Assembly: GCA_964019695.1 (NCBI GenBank)
Contig: OZ026515.1
Span: forward strand, 75,941,144-76,005,143
DNA from: Loripinus fragilis
Lineage: Eukaryota; Mollusca; Bivalvia; Lucinida; Lucinidae
Length of the DNA: 64,000 nucleotides
Direction of reading: 5' to 3'
Positions 48,057-60,420 of the stretch are shown piece by piece; positions within the stretch are counted from its first letter, which is position 1; each line of letters starts with the position of its first letter. The notes under the pieces were generated by a model, which did not search any database, was not told where the DNA came from, and worked only from the letters and a program-made list of their open reading frames with translations. The position numbers were made by a program, and so were the translations under genes.

Positions 48057-48570
48057 CCAAGTTTTGATTTTCATCACAATTTTTCATCTAAGCATCTCAA
48101 TATTCATTATTTTAATAATAAATCATGATTTTGTAGAATTATCTTGCTAATAAACTTATTAAAAGCTTCCTTCCGTAGAAAAAACTTCCTTCCGTAGATA
48201 AATCTTCCTTCCGTAGGCATCGATTCCTTTCGCGTAAGGACAATTTTAATCACTGCAAAAGGTGTAATCAAGATAAGATAATACTGAGTTTTGATTTAAA
48301 TGTTTCATATTCTTTATTTCGTTATTAAATCATGATTTATTAGACTTATCATGCTTAAAACAAGCTAGATATTCTTCCTTCCGTATTGATATTTTCGATG
48401 CCGCTATACGCGGCACACAGACTAATGGTAGTAAAGTTGACATCAAGTTTTGATTTTTCACCACAACTTTTCATCTAAACATCTCAATATTCATTATTTT
48501 AATAATAAATCATGATTTTATAGAATTATCTTGCTAATAACTTATTTAAAAGCTTCCTTTCGTACAAAAA
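48057..48570. repeat. Three ~190-bp AT-rich repeats separated by CTTCCTTCCGTA boxes
   Basis: AAGTTTTGATTTTCATCACA, CATCTCAATATTCATTATTT and AAATCATGATTTTGTAGAAT at 48,057-48,150 recur at 48,441-48,540, with a shorter version at 48,288-48,360. Between and after them stand CTTCCTTCCGTA(G) boxes (about 48170, 48188, 48205, 48370, 48550 as CTTCCTTTCGTA, and 48571). The arrangement alternates long repeat and short box clusters. I do not recognise the family. Confidence 0.8.
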
Positions 48571-48572
48571 TC

Positions 48573-48620
48573 TTCCTTCCCCGGAAGGAACCTTCCTTCC
48601 GGTATATAGCTATACCGGAA
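48573..48620. repeat. Two short palindromes at the right edge of the foreign segment
   Basis: TTCCTTCCCCGGAAGGAA (48573-48590) and, 6 bp on, TTCCGGTATA-TAGC-TATACCGGAA (48597-48620). The second ends at the junction with array sequence. They could mark the terminus of a mobile element, as short 3' hairpins do in some rolling-circle and hairpin-tailed elements, but no CTRR end is visible. Confidence 0.85.
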
Positions 48621-48938
48621 CAATTCAGACAACACAATTCTTGAGAGACCTGTGGAGTTGGCAATTGTCGACGATGGCTTTTGATATTGACCTATTGTGT
48701 GTGGCAATCCTTACTATTTAACTAGAAATCTGCATTGAAATCTAAATGGGGCCCCTTTTTAATGCCGATTTAGGTTGATGTGGTCTGGATTGTGGCATAA
48801 AAATAGGGTTTATCCAAAGTGGGCAGTAGCACTCTGCACTTTTCTTCAAAGAGCCTGTGTCTGCATTGATCTTATCGGGCCAAACCATGCTGCCCATGAC
48901 ACTCAGTTTGTTTGACCATACTAAAGCTGCAAATATTT

Positions 48939-51900
48939 CACCATCAGGCATTCTGCCAAGACATGGCACTAATCCAGGTGGATAGCCAGGATCTGCCTCT
49001 GTTTGACTTACCATTGTACCTACAAAAGCTCTTTGGCATCTCTTTGAAAGACTCCGTCTAGGGCTTCCTTGCTTGTCTTGATAGCCATTTTTATCCTAGA
49101 GGTCATGCACATGGCAGTCATATAGATTTCAGTGTATGTTCAACTGCAGGCTTATGAAAGTCTTGATATATGAGAGCTTGGTGCGGTATTTGTTGGGGCA
49201 GTTACATAGTCAGGAAGATGGAGAGCAATAGATTCCTGGACTTTCAAGTCTTTAAGGTTGACATTACCTAATTGTGCAGGTTTGTCTGAATGTTATAGTT
49301 TGTGTCTTTTGTAGCAGTGTGATACCTTATTTGTGCAGTTATGTCTAAGAACTAGAAGAGCCTTTGACAGAAACATTTACACTAGGATGAACCTTTTGAC
49401 TGTGCAGACGACTTAGTATTCAACCGGTGTTTCTGTCAATGAAATCCTGCTTTGTATTTGCCATTTTTGATGCTGTAGTCATAGTCAGTCTATGTCATTT
49501 TAATTCTTGGATGGAGGCCTGGAGATGCGGTTTCAAATTTCTGAAAAGCAAACCTTTGGCGAGAATAGGGCAGCAGAATAGACCCCTCAATATGGCTCTC
49601 AAAGCCTTACTCAGGACATGTGTTTGGATTTCAAGTTCAGTCAGTGAATGGCAATCTTAATGGCACTGCTAAAAGGAACATCTGTACTAGAAAGTGGAGC
49701 ACAGGGGCACAGATGGTAGAACGTTAGACTGGGGATCGAAAGGATGATTATTCAGGACTCACCGCCGGCAGAGTCACTGTGTCAATGTATCCTTGAGCAA
49801 ACACATTAAACCGGGCCGCGTAGCGCAGTCGGTAACGTGTCTGGTTACAGATGCGAAGCTGACTGCAGATCCAGGGGTCGCGAGTTCGATCCCGGCCCGG
49901 TCCCATGCTTTCGTGGAGATTGATCATGAAATAATTTCTACGGTCATTCTCCTCCCTTCTGCTGAATCATTCATGAAGGGTTGTTGTCAGTTACAAGCGA
50001 AAGTATGTGCACGATTACTGATTAACTGCTTGTTCAAGCTTGCCCAGGAAAAAGTGTGGTTAGGTGAACTGACCGTCCCGCAATGACCATAGCTGTTGAC
50101 TTGGGACGTAAAGCAACAAACAAACAAACAAACAAACACATTAAATGCATCTTAATACTGGTTCGACCCAGGATGACCGAAAATCATCCCAACATGACTG
50201 AAAAATTGTTGACTGCGACATAACGCATCAAATCAAATCAAATCAAATAAACAAACAAATAAACAGATTATGTCTATGTTGATTGTCATTGACTTTTAAT
50301 ACTGTGGCATCTCATCTGAGTCTACAATGTGTGTAAAAGTACTCTACAAGGATTTTGAGCTTACAAAATGTTAGAAGAGATGCATGACCCAGTATTGAGT
50401 CAACCAATATGTCAAATCGGGTCAGAGCCACCTCTTTTGTCATCTGAAAAGAATTTTGTGCATGGTCACTTCTGCTACTGGTACAATGTAGCCCAGTACT
50501 GTCAGTGTCACATTGGGGCAGAAGCAGCCCTTTATTCGAGGAGTAAAACATCTAGGTGTGCATGTGTTCAAAATTGTTCAATGCTAAAAAGCAAACCTTT
50601 GGCAAGAATAGGGCAGCAGAATAGGCCCCTCAATATGGCTCTCAAAGTCTTTCTTGGGAGATGTGTTTGATTTTTCCAAGTTCAGCTAGTGAATGACATC
50701 CTAAATGGTACTACTAAATGGAGCATCTGTACTAGAAAGTGGAGCACAGCTAGTGGCTCAGATGGGAGAGTTAGACTGGGGATAGAAGGGCTGCTAGTTG
50801 GAGACTCGCCGCCAACAGACTCACTGTGTAAATGTGTACAAGAGCAAGACACTTTATCTGCTGCTTGATACTGGTTCGACCCTGGAAGACAGGCCATCAT
50901 CCCAGCATGACTTAAAAATTGTTGACAGGGGACTTAAAGCATCAAATCAAATAAACAAAAACAGATTATGTCTATGTGGATTGTCCTTGACTTTAATACT
51001 GTGGCATCTCATCTGGGTCTACAATGTTTGTAAAAGTACTCTACAAGGATTTTGAGCATACACAATGTTAGAAGAGATGCATGACCCAGTATTGAGTCAA
51101 CCGATATTTGTTAAAGCCATGTCAAGTCAGGTCAGAGCCACCTCTTTTGTCATCTGAAAAATATTTGTGTATGTTCAGATGTGTGCGGTCACTTCTGCTA
51201 CTGGTACAATGTAGCCCAGTACTACCTGTCACATTCTTACACAGCTTACTATGGACCAGCTGAAGACCATGCATGAGTTGTTCTTTGGACACAGAAAAGG
51301 GGACCAGTATGACTCTTCTTTACCATAGAATAGCTTTAGTATCTGTGGCAAATAAAACCTGCACAACTTTTTCCTACATCTTTGACAGGAAATGCTAATG
51401 GAACACATCTGCATTGTCAATGAGGCTCACCATAGGATAGTGTGGCAGCTGGCCATGGCTTTGCCTGAAGAAACTGTCATGTTTTGATAACAGTGCAAGA
51501 ACAAGTTAGCACATTGACATGAGGGATGTAAACTTTACCATCCAGACCAAGCTGTTCAACAAGGTTGTGTCTACTTTAAAGGCTGGCAAAGTCTCGTAAT
51601 CTGTGGGTTTTCATGTTCCTGCCCGTGTCAACTGGCTGAACAAGCATCTCATATAGGCCCACTTCTATTAAGACTCATATGGCTGTGGCTGCACATGCAT
51701 TGAAGTCTGTATACCTGCTTTATGCAAGATTTCTCGGGGAAACAGGTACCAAGGCTGTCCTGAAAACCCTGCACCTGGTTTTGCTGAAGGGTGACAAATG
51801 GCTCTTGCCTATACAATGGTGAGCCATTCAGAGTAGAACCTTAGGATCTACCTACCTGGACCAGTGCCTTGTCTTGTCGGACTACCTGCAGGGTTAAATA

Positions 51901-52294
51901 TTTGTTAGCTGCTACGTACACACAAACTTAAGTGTCTTCTTTGTGGCTTCAGGTTTGCTCCACCAAGAACAATTCAGACAACACAATTCTTGAGAGACCT
52001 GTGGAGTTGGCAATTGTCGACGATGGCTTTTGATATTGACCTATTTTGTGTGGCAATCCTTACTAGTTAACTAGAAATCTGCATTGAAATCTAAATGGGG
52101 CCCCTTTTTAATGCCGATTTCGGTTGATGTGATCTGGATGGTGGCATAAAAGTAGGGTTTATCCAGAATCCAAAGTGGGCAGTAGCACTCTGCACTTTTC
52201 TTCAAAGAGCCTATGTCTGCATTGATCTTATCGGGCCAAACCATGCTGCCCATGACACTCAGTTTGTTTGACCATACTAAAGCTGCATATATTT
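48939..52294. repeat. Array 2, unit 6 (3,356 bp, with a recent SINE)
   Basis: Standard unit plus about 335 bp from a second-family SINE (49811-50135) inserted within the old first-half SINE, which spans about 49700-50272. The second-half SINE is at about 50745-50962. Confidence 0.93.
49811..50135 (+). mobile_element. tRNA-derived SINE of a second family
   Basis: The head is strongly tRNA-like: A-box TAGCGCAGTCGG (49821-49832) and B-box GTTCGATCC (49884-49892) in a GC-rich stretch GGGCCGCG to CCCGGCCCGG. The body ends TTGACTTGGGACGTAAAGC with a CAAACAAACAAA tail. ACACATTAAA (up to 13 bp with CAA) is duplicated on both sides (49801-49810 and 50136-50145), and the site is empty in units 3, 4 and 7. 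It is about 325 bp, longer than and different in body from the 203-bp family. A 97-codon frame that reads through it is an artefact. Confidence 0.95.
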
Positions 52295-55200
52295 CACCAT
52301 CAGGCAATCTGCCAATACATGGCACTAATCCAGGTGGATAGCCAGGATCTGCCTCTGTTTGACTTACCATTGTACCTACAAAAGCTCTTTGGCATCTCTT
52401 TGAAAGACTCTGTCTAGGGCTTCCTTGCTGGTCTTGATAGCCATTTTTATCCAGGAGGTCATGCACATGGCAGTCATATAGATTTCAATGTATGTTCAAC
52501 TGCAGGCTTATGAAAGTCTTGATAAATGAGAGCTTGGTGAGGTATTTGTTGGGGCAGTTACATAGTCAGGAAGATGGAGATCAATAGATTCCTGGACTTT
52601 CAAGTCTTTAAGGTTGACATTACCTTATTGTGCAGGTTTGTCTGAATGTTATAGTTTGTGTCCCTTGTAGCAGTGTGATGCCTTATTTGTGCAGTTATGT
52701 CTAAGAACTAGAAGAGCCTTTGACAGAAACATTTATGCTAGGATGAACCTTTTGACTGTACAGAAGACTAAGTGTTCAACTGGTGTTTCTGTCAATGAAA
52801 TCCTGCTTTGTATTTGCCATTTTTGATGCTGTAGTCATAGTCAGTCTATGTCAATTTAATTCTTGGATGGAGGCCTGGAGATGCGGTTTCAAATTTCTGA
52901 AAAGCCAACCTTTGGTGAGAATAGGGCAGCAGAATAGACCCCTCAATATGGCTCTCAAAGCCTTACTCAAGACATGTGTTTGGATTCCAAGTTCAGTCAG
53001 TGAATGGCAATCTTAATGGCACTGCTAAAAGGAACATCTGTACTAGAGAGTGGAGCACAGGGGCACAGATGGTAGAACGTTAGACTGGGGATCGAAAGGA
53101 TGCTTATTCAGGACTCACCGCCGGCAGACTCACTGTGTCAATGTATCCTTGAGCAAACACATTAAATGCATCTTAATACTTGTTCGACCCAGGAAGACCG
53201 AAAATCATCCCAACATGACTGAAAAATTGTTGACTGCGACAGCAAGCATCAAATCAAATAAACAAACAAATGAACAGATTATGTCTATGTGGATTGTCCT
53301 TGACTTTTAATACTGTGGCATCTCATCTGGGTCTACAATGTGTGTAAAAGTACTCTACAAGGATTTTGAGCTTACAAAATGTTAGAAGAGATGCATGACC
53401 CAGTATTGAGTCAACCAATATGTCAAATCGGGTCAGAGCCACCTCTTTTGTCATCTGAAAAGTTTTTTGTGCATGGTCACTTCTGCTACTGGTACAATGT
53501 AGCCCATTACTGTCAGTGTCACATTCGGGCAGAAGCAGCCCATTATTCGAGGAGGAAAACCTATATAGGTGTGCATGTGTTCAAAATTGTTCAATGCTAA
53601 AAAGCAAACCTTTGGCAAGAACAGGGCAGCAGAATAGGCCCCTCAATATGGCTCTCAAAGTCTTTCTTGGGACATGTGTTTGATTTCCAAGTTCAGCTAG
53701 TGAATGACATCCTTAATGGTACTACTAAATGGAGCATCTGTACTAGAAAGTGGAGCACAGCTAGTGGCTCAGATGGGAAAGCGTTAGACTGGGGATAGAA
53801 GGGCTGCTAGTTGGAGACTTGACGCCCGCCAACAGACTCACTGTGTAAATGTGTACATGAGCAAGACACTATATCTGCTGCTTGATACTGGTTCCACCCA
53901 GGAAGACAGGAAATCATCCCAGCATGACTTAAAAATTGTTGACAGGGGACTTAAAGCATCAAATCAAATAAACAAAAACAGATTATGTCCATGTGGATTG
54001 TCCTTGACTTTAATACTGTGGCATCTCATCTGGGTCTACAATGTTTGTAAAAGTACTCTACAAGGATTTTGAGCATACACAATGTTAGAAGAGATGCATG
54101 ACCCAGTATTGAGTCAACCGATATTTGTTCAAGCCATGTCAAGTCAGGTCAGAGCCACCTCTTTTGTCATCTGAAAAATATTTTTGTATGTTCAGATGTG
54201 TGTGGTCACTTCTGCTACTGGTACAATGTAGCCCAGTACTACCTGTCACATTCTTACACAGCTTTCTATGGACCAGCTGAAGACCATGCATGAGTTGTTC
54301 TTTGGACACAGAAAAGGGACCAGTATGACTCTTCTTTACCATAGAATAGCTTTAGTATCTGTGGCAAATAAAACATGCACAACTTTTTCCTACATCTTTG
54401 ACCGGAAATGCTAATGGAACACATCTGCATTGTCAATGAGGCTCACCATAGGATAGTGTAGCAGCTGGCCATGGCTTTGCCAGAAGAAACTGTCATGTTT
54501 TGATAACAGTGCAAGAACAAGTTAGCACATTGACATGAGGGATGTAAACTTTACCATCCAGACCAAGCTGTTCAACAAGGTTGTGTCTACTTTGAAGGCT
54601 GGAAAAGTCTCGTAATCTGTGGGTTTTTATGTTCCTGCCTGTGTCAACTGGCTGAACAAGCATCTCATCTAGGCCCACTTATACCAAGACTCATATGGCT
54701 GTGGTTGCACATGCATTGAATTCTGTATACCTGCTTTGTGCAAGATTTTTTGGGGAAACAGCTACCAAGGCTGTCCTGAAAACCCTGCACCGGGTTTTGC
54801 TGAAGGGTGACAAATGGCTCTTGCTTATACAATGGTGAGCCATTCAAAGTAGAACCTTAGGATCTACCTACCTGGACCAGTGCCTTGTCTTGTCGGACTA
54901 CCTGCAGGGTTAAATATTTGTTAGCTGCTATGTACACACAAACTTAAGTGTCTTCTTTGTGGCTTCAGGTTTGCTCCACCAAGAACAATTCAGACAACAC
55001 AATTCTTGAGAGACCTGTGGAGTTGGCAATTGTCGACGATGGCTTTTGATATTGACCTATTTTGTGTGGCGATCCTTACTAGTTAACTGGAAATCTGCAT
55101 TGAAATCTAAATGGGGCCCCTTTTTAATGCCGATTTTGGTTGATGTGGTCTGGATGGTGGCATAAAAGTAGGGTTAATCCAGCATCCAAAGTGGGCAGTA

Positions 55201-55310
55201 GCACTCTGCACTTTTCTTCAAGGAGCCTGTGTCTGCATTGATCTTATCGGGCTAAACCATGCTGCCTATGACACTCAGTTTGTTTGACCATAGTGAAGCT
55301 GCAAATATTT
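52295..55310. repeat. Array 2, unit 7 (3,016 bp, standard)
   Basis: SINEs at about 53061-53270 and 53757-53977; otherwise as unit 3. Confidence 0.93.
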
Positions 55311-56585
55311 CACCATCAGGCAATCTGCCAATACATGGCACTAATTCAGGTGGATAGCCAGGATCTGCCTCTGTTTGACTTACCATTGTACCTACAAGAG
55401 CTCTTTGGCATCTCTTTGAAAGACTGTCTAGGGCTTCCTTGCTGGTCTTGATAGCCATTTTTATCCAGGAGGTCATGCACATGGCAGTCATATGTATGTT
55501 CAGCTGCAGGCTTATGAAAGTCTTGATAAATGAGAGCTTGGTGAGGTATTTGTTGGGGCAGTTACATAGTCAGGAAGATGGAGATCAAAGATTCTTGGAC
55601 TTTCTAGTCATTAAGGTTGACATTACCTTATTGTGCAGTTTTGTTTGAATGTTATAGTTTGTGTCCCTTGTAGCAGTGTGATACCTTATATGTGCAGTTA
55701 TGTCTAAGAACTAGAAGAGCCTTTGACAGAAACATTTATGCTAGGATGAACCTTTTGACTGTGCAGAAGACTTAGTGTTCATCTGGTGTTTCTGTCAATG
55801 ACAAGAGAGAAATCCTGCTTTGTATTTGCCATTTTTGATGCTGTAGTCATTGTCAGTCTATGTCATTTTAATTCTTGGATGGAGGCCTGGAGATGGTTTT
55901 GGAATTTCTGAAGGCAAGAATAGGGCAGCAGAATAGACCCCTCAATATGGCTCTCAAAGCCTTACTCAGGACATGTGTTTTGATTCCAAGTTCAGCCAGT
56001 GATTGGCAGACACTGCTAAAAGGAACATCTGTACTAGAAAGTGGAGCACAGTTGGTAGAGCGTTAGTTTGGGGATCAAAGGGATGCTTACTCAGGACTCA
56101 CTGCCAGCAGAGTCACTGTGTAAGTGTGTCCTTGATACACATCTTAAAAGAAAAAAATGTTGACTTTGACATAACGCATCAAATCAAGTAAACAAACAAA
56201 TGAACAGATTTTGTCTTTGTGGATTGTCCTTGAGGTGTAATACTGTGGCATCTCATCTGGGTCTACAATGTGTGATCTGGGTCTACAATGTGTGTAAAAG
56301 TACTTTACAAGGATTTTGTGCATACAAATGTTAGAAGAGATGCATGACCCAGTATTGAGTCAACCAATATGTCATGTCCAGTCAGAGCCACCTCTTTTAT
56401 CATCTGAAAAGTTTTTTGTGCATGGTCACTTCTGCTACTCAGGTACAATTTGGCCCAGTACTACCAGGGTCACATTCGGGCAGAAGCAGCGGATTATTTG
56501 AGGAAAACCTATCTAGGTGTGTAAATAAAACGGGCAAAACTTTTTACTACCTCTTTGACAGGAAAACTGAATTGTCAATGGGGTT
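55311..56585. repeat. Array 2, unit 8, partial and more diverged
   Basis: Follows the first half-unit with several small deletions (for example near 55,890 and 56,010) and an eroded SINE at about 56043-56190 that has lost most of its middle. GATCTGGGTCTACAATGTGT is duplicated at 56,260-56,300. Similarity ends near ACTGAATTGTCAATGGGG at about 56,585. As in array 1, the edge copy is the most decayed. Confidence 0.88.
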
Positions 56586-57890
56586 CTTGTCACCAGCATA
56601 ATAATACATAATGCCTTCTCAAACACAGTAGACGCCACAAATACTGACCTGTATGATTTGAGCATTATGGGTACAAATTTTGACATACTTGTTTACCAAA
56701 TGTGCATGCCCCATTCATGTGAGTAATGCACACATCAAAATATCAGCTTACCACTTGTAAATTTTTCTACAAACTGCAGAATTTTAAGAGTTCTGTACTT
56801 TTTCGCTCTCCTGAACCTTAGGCTCATTATGAGTACTAAGTCTTGTGATCTTCTGTCATGTGTCATGTCCTGTGTGTTGTCAACAATTGCTTCCTATACT
56901 GGTTGGATTTTGACCAAACTTGGCAGCATTGATCCTTATTCATTGTTCAAATGGTTCTTGTCCATTGCATATCTAGATCAAATGAGCTAATACTTGAAAC
57001 CAAATTTAAACTAAACTAGAATGCGCAGTTCATGGGATGCCATCTTAAATCCCCATGCTCTCAAAGAAATTATATGATATTTGACCTTTTTACCCCACCC
57101 CAAGGTCACCAGTTTGAACCTAGGGTGAAAACTTAACTTGTATCTTGTTCTACTCACCATCCCCTTCAATTTGATATGCCAGGTGACCATGTTCGGAAAA
57201 ATTGTGGATAAGGAGTTTAATAAATTAGATAAGATTGATGAAAAGTCAAGAAATTTTTTTGTAATTTATAACTCTGGGATTTGAATTTGAGTATTACATG
57301 TACTACAAGAAAAAAATTATATAGATCTCGTAGTGAGAACATGTGACTAGGTAGAACATAGAAATTTGATTGTATGAATGAAATACAAAATGTATTTTAC
57401 TGATGTGCTGACCAGGCTGAGTGAAGGGAAGCGCAGTCTGGTCAGTGCCTTTGTTTTTCGCACGCAACAACTTCATTTTTGCTTATGACGGTTTTATGTG
57501 TCGCTGGCTAGAGTGCCTTTGGATGATTAAAAATAAGCTATTGTTAAAAAAGAAGAATTTTCGTAAATTATGAAGTAGTGACTGTGTTATTCTAGCTCAC
57601 CTGTAATTTTGTACGACATCTTCATTTATTTTTTCAATATCATCCTCTTTGGGTTCAAAGCATAAAATGTTCTTAAATTTCAAACACTAGCTAGTTACCT
57701 GCCAAAAAGGCCAAGAAAAATAGCACAGATCCAGTTTATATGATTTAACTCAAAGATAAAACGCTGGTCAGATTAACTAACATCATTCTATTTACAACAT
57801 AACTTTGGCCATGAAGAACCAACCCAGATATGAATGACAGCCAGCATTGGCTCAACTAGTATGATTGCAGACCTTTAAGCCCAGTACGTG
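56586..57890. other. Unannotated stretch
   Basis: No gene seen. 56,855-57,000 (TTGTCAACAATTGCTTCCTA, GATTTTGACCAAACTTGGC) resembles the head of the degenerate satellite at 28,190-28,360. A short inverted pair CTGACCAG and CTGGTCAG lies at about 57,407-57,447. Confidence 0.5.
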
Positions 57891-58372
57891 CTGTTCAGAG
57901 GATAATAAGGTGCAGCATGGCATAGTACATGGGGTCTGGCATAGCACAAGCCACTACATAGGATTTCAGCTGACTTTGACCCTGCACATGGTGGACCTGC
58001 ATAGCCACGAATATCTGAAGAGATAGCTGACTGATACAGTTAGAGTCACCAAGGTCGCCAGGCTGGGTCTGCCCTAGCATCTAGTGGAGCACTTTGTCAG
58101 AGTATGAGCCTGCAAGTCAGGGTGGTGGACTGTCCGTGCCGCACAGGAGCTGGTCTGTGTTGGACTTGGTCCAGCCAATTGTGTCTGCGGACCCCTAACC
58201 GAAACAGGTTAATCAGACAGACAGCTTGAAGGCTTAAAGGGTGTAGTAAGTCAGGGTGGTGGACTGTCCGTGCCGCACAGGAGCTGGTCTGTGTTGGACT
58301 TGGTCCAGCCAATTGTGTCTGCGGACCCCTAACTGAAACAGGTTAATTTAGACAGACAGCTGGTGTAAGTAC
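57890..58372. repeat. Diverged ~2.2-kb-spaced repeat, copy 1, with a 134-bp tandem duplication
   Basis: Contains GCATGGCATAGTACATGG, AGATAGCTGACTGATACAG, GTCTGCCCTAGCATCTAGTG and GCCTGCAAGTCAGGGTGGT. The piece beginning AAGTCAGGGTGGTGGACTGT is duplicated in tandem at 58114-58247 and 58248-58372, nearly identical. Related segments lie at 60,180-60,420 and 62,130-62,580. Confidence 0.8.
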
Positions 58373-60179
58373 AAGCAGGCAAGTCAGTGCATGATTCCGA
58401 TCCTGCAATGTGGAGGAAATGAGTTGATTTCAGATAGAAATTAAATTCCCCCAAAATGAAGACAATGTGGATAGAAAGATGTTCACATTGGGTTGGTTTC
58501 CCCACAAGTTAATAAGTTAGAATGAAAGGACACCCTGTTCAACACTTGGTAATTGCTGGTAATACATGACATAACGTCTTATAAGTAGCTATATACATCC
58601 CTTTATGTGCAGGCAAAATGTCAATGGAGTGTGAGTGTGTAATTCAAGTCTGGGAATTAAAATTCCATAGTACATATCACTGACAGGTTGTCAACATAAA
58701 GGTTGATTAATCCTTTGCCTGCTAGCTTGCTGATAAACTTGCAAACAGTTCAACGATTCAGAACAGGCCACACAGAGCATCTGGCTGGTCTGGATCCAAC
58801 TGTTTGACACTTATGATTTCCTTGTAAAAGTTTTTTGAATTTTAAGAAACTGCAGCAGACGACCACACAAAATTGTAAAACCTTATTACTGTCATACCAC
58901 ACAGCAAGCAAGCACATAACAAAAACAAAACTGAAAACAAAAACAACAAAAACTCCAGAATGGCTGGCTGAAGTCCTGGAGCACAGCCAAACCCTTCACA
59001 AGAAGCACCGAAGATTGGCTTAGGCAGGTGCCTATCCAACACAGTTGCATAAATGAATTGCTACTAGCACAGCGCAGCTTCTAAGGTGCACAGTGCAGCT
59101 TCTTAGGTATTTGAAAAACAGATTTTACTGAAAACAGGTGCCTCCTATGACAGGGCAGGCGGTAACTCAGTCAGAAGAGCCATCCGAGCTGACCGGATAA
59201 CTTGTTTAGGTGTTTGACATATCAACATTGTTTTTTGCTACACATGTTCAGATAACTTTAAAATGACTAGAGCTTGTAAGTTCATATTTGACCTAGCATT
59301 AGTAGACTCGCATGTTCTTCAAGAACAAATTTTTTCTACGACGTTACTACAGGAAAAAAACAGAGATAAAAACCCTTTTTGGAAAAACTCTGGAAACCGT
59401 GTCCATAGGATAGCATTATACATGTGGTATTAAATACCATCCTTACGTCATAAGAATGATGGACCTCATTCTACATTGAATATAAAAACAAGATGGAATC
59501 ACATCAGGGTCAGAGTCCACAGATCTTCTTGAAAGCTCATTTACAACACAGTGTAAGAACATGTTAGAGCCGCTTTTTGGAGCCACATTCCAAGGCTATA
59601 TAAAGCATGAATGATTGCTGTTCTAGCATCATTGGATTCTCAACCACATAGTCCTAAACAAATTACAAGTCTTATAGTAGACAAAACTAAGGTCAGGTAA
59701 GTCTTGTTCACGCCGTGGACAGCCAAGGAGTCAATAGTGGTGGCAGCCCTGTCTGGATTTCTCAGTTATTTATTAATAAGAACATATGAATGCCATGATG
59801 TTATGCAGAACATCAGCAAAGCTGCCTTTTAACAATCTTGCAACAACAACGTAATGATAATAATAACAAGAAAAGTGTAATGCCAGCAGGTTGAGCACAA
59901 ACCATGGGTTGCAGTCAACCCCGAGTTAAGAGAAGGCTAGGTCACAGCTGGTATCCTATACAGGATCTACATATTCAGAAAAAGTTAAGATAGCATTATC
60001 TTAAGAAAATTTGTCAGATCTCAAAATACTCTTAGCCATTATTATGCAACTACAAGAGCGTACATGCACTCATCATGGAAACATCTCCATACATTTCTTA
60101 GTGTTAGCTCAGCTAGACTGATAACTGAGCTGTGCAGAAAATAACACATATTGACACTGTAGAACACGCAACTAAATGA
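58373..60179. other. Unannotated stretch
   Basis: A-rich and low in coding potential. The frames at 58.83-59.04 kb lie in an AAAACAAAAAC-rich stretch and show no motif. I see no repeat family I can name. Confidence 0.45.
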
Positions 60180-60420
60180 CCTTGATTCTGCACTAGCTGG
60201 ATCTGCAAGCCATGAGAGTTGGAAGAGACTGCTGACTGATCCAGTAATGTCAGCAATGGTTTGCCTAGTATTTAGTAGAGCACTAATGTCCGAAATTATG
60301 CCTGCAAGTCAGAGTGGTAGACATGAACTCCAGCCACAGGAGTAGGTGGTGAACATGGTCTGGCCAAGAGACCCCTAACTGATACAGGTCGACCCAGCAG
60401 ACAGCATGGAAAGCTTAAAG
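60180..60420. repeat. Diverged repeat, copy 2
   Basis: AGAGACTGCTGACTGATCCAG, TTGCCTAGTATTTAGTAGAG, GCCTGCAAGTCAGAGTGGTA and GACCCCTAACTGATACAGGT follow the same order as copies 1 and 3. Confidence 0.75.

Larger units (their letters stand above)
45894..48618. other. Foreign 2.7-kb segment replacing part of unit 5
   Basis: The left breakpoint follows TCAGTCAGTGAATGG; the right one precedes GAACAATTCAGACAACAC. No target duplication or inverted ends are seen, and the array phase is lost, so this is not a simple transposon insertion. Contents in order: AT-rich lead, 16-bp repeats (46174-46274), truncated SINE (46682-46820), TATA box, SGNH reading frame, histone-type stem-loop, hairpin (47988-48026), repeats with TTCCTTCCGTA (48057-48570) and two terminal palindromes (48573-48620). 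It could be a mobile element whose other copies would define its ends, or a captured gene fragment. Confidence 0.8.
45184..48938. repeat. Array 2, unit 5, disrupted by foreign DNA
   Basis: Unit sequence is present only at 45184-45893 and 48619-48938. About 1.97 kb of the standard unit, including both SINEs, is replaced by 2.7 kb of unrelated sequence (45894-48618) that holds the SGNH hydrolase locus. Confidence 0.9.
33206..56585. repeat. Second tandem array, ~3.0-kb unit, eight units
   Basis: The anchor CACCATCAGGCAATCTGCC recurs at 33206, 35447, 39053, 42063, 45184, 48939 (as GGCATTCTG), 52295 and 55311. The typical unit is 3.01-3.02 kb; exceptions are explained by insertions, deletions and internal duplications listed below. 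Each unit consists of two diverged halves that share GTTAGAAGAGATGCATGACC, GTCAGAGCCACCTCTTTTGT and GGTCACTTCTGCTACTGGTA. Each half also carries a plus-strand SINE ending in CATCAAATCAAATAAACAAA. Small frames of 60-135 codons recur on both strands but are shifted between units by indels that are not multiples of three. Confidence 0.96.

Noticed and set aside
48597..48620. Helitron 3' end
   Set aside because: A hairpin is present, but there is no CTRR after it, no TC start at the left border, and no A/T target.
49811..49900. Possible tRNA gene
   Set aside because: The A- and B-boxes are good, but the sequence continues into a SINE body with a CAAA tail and target duplications.
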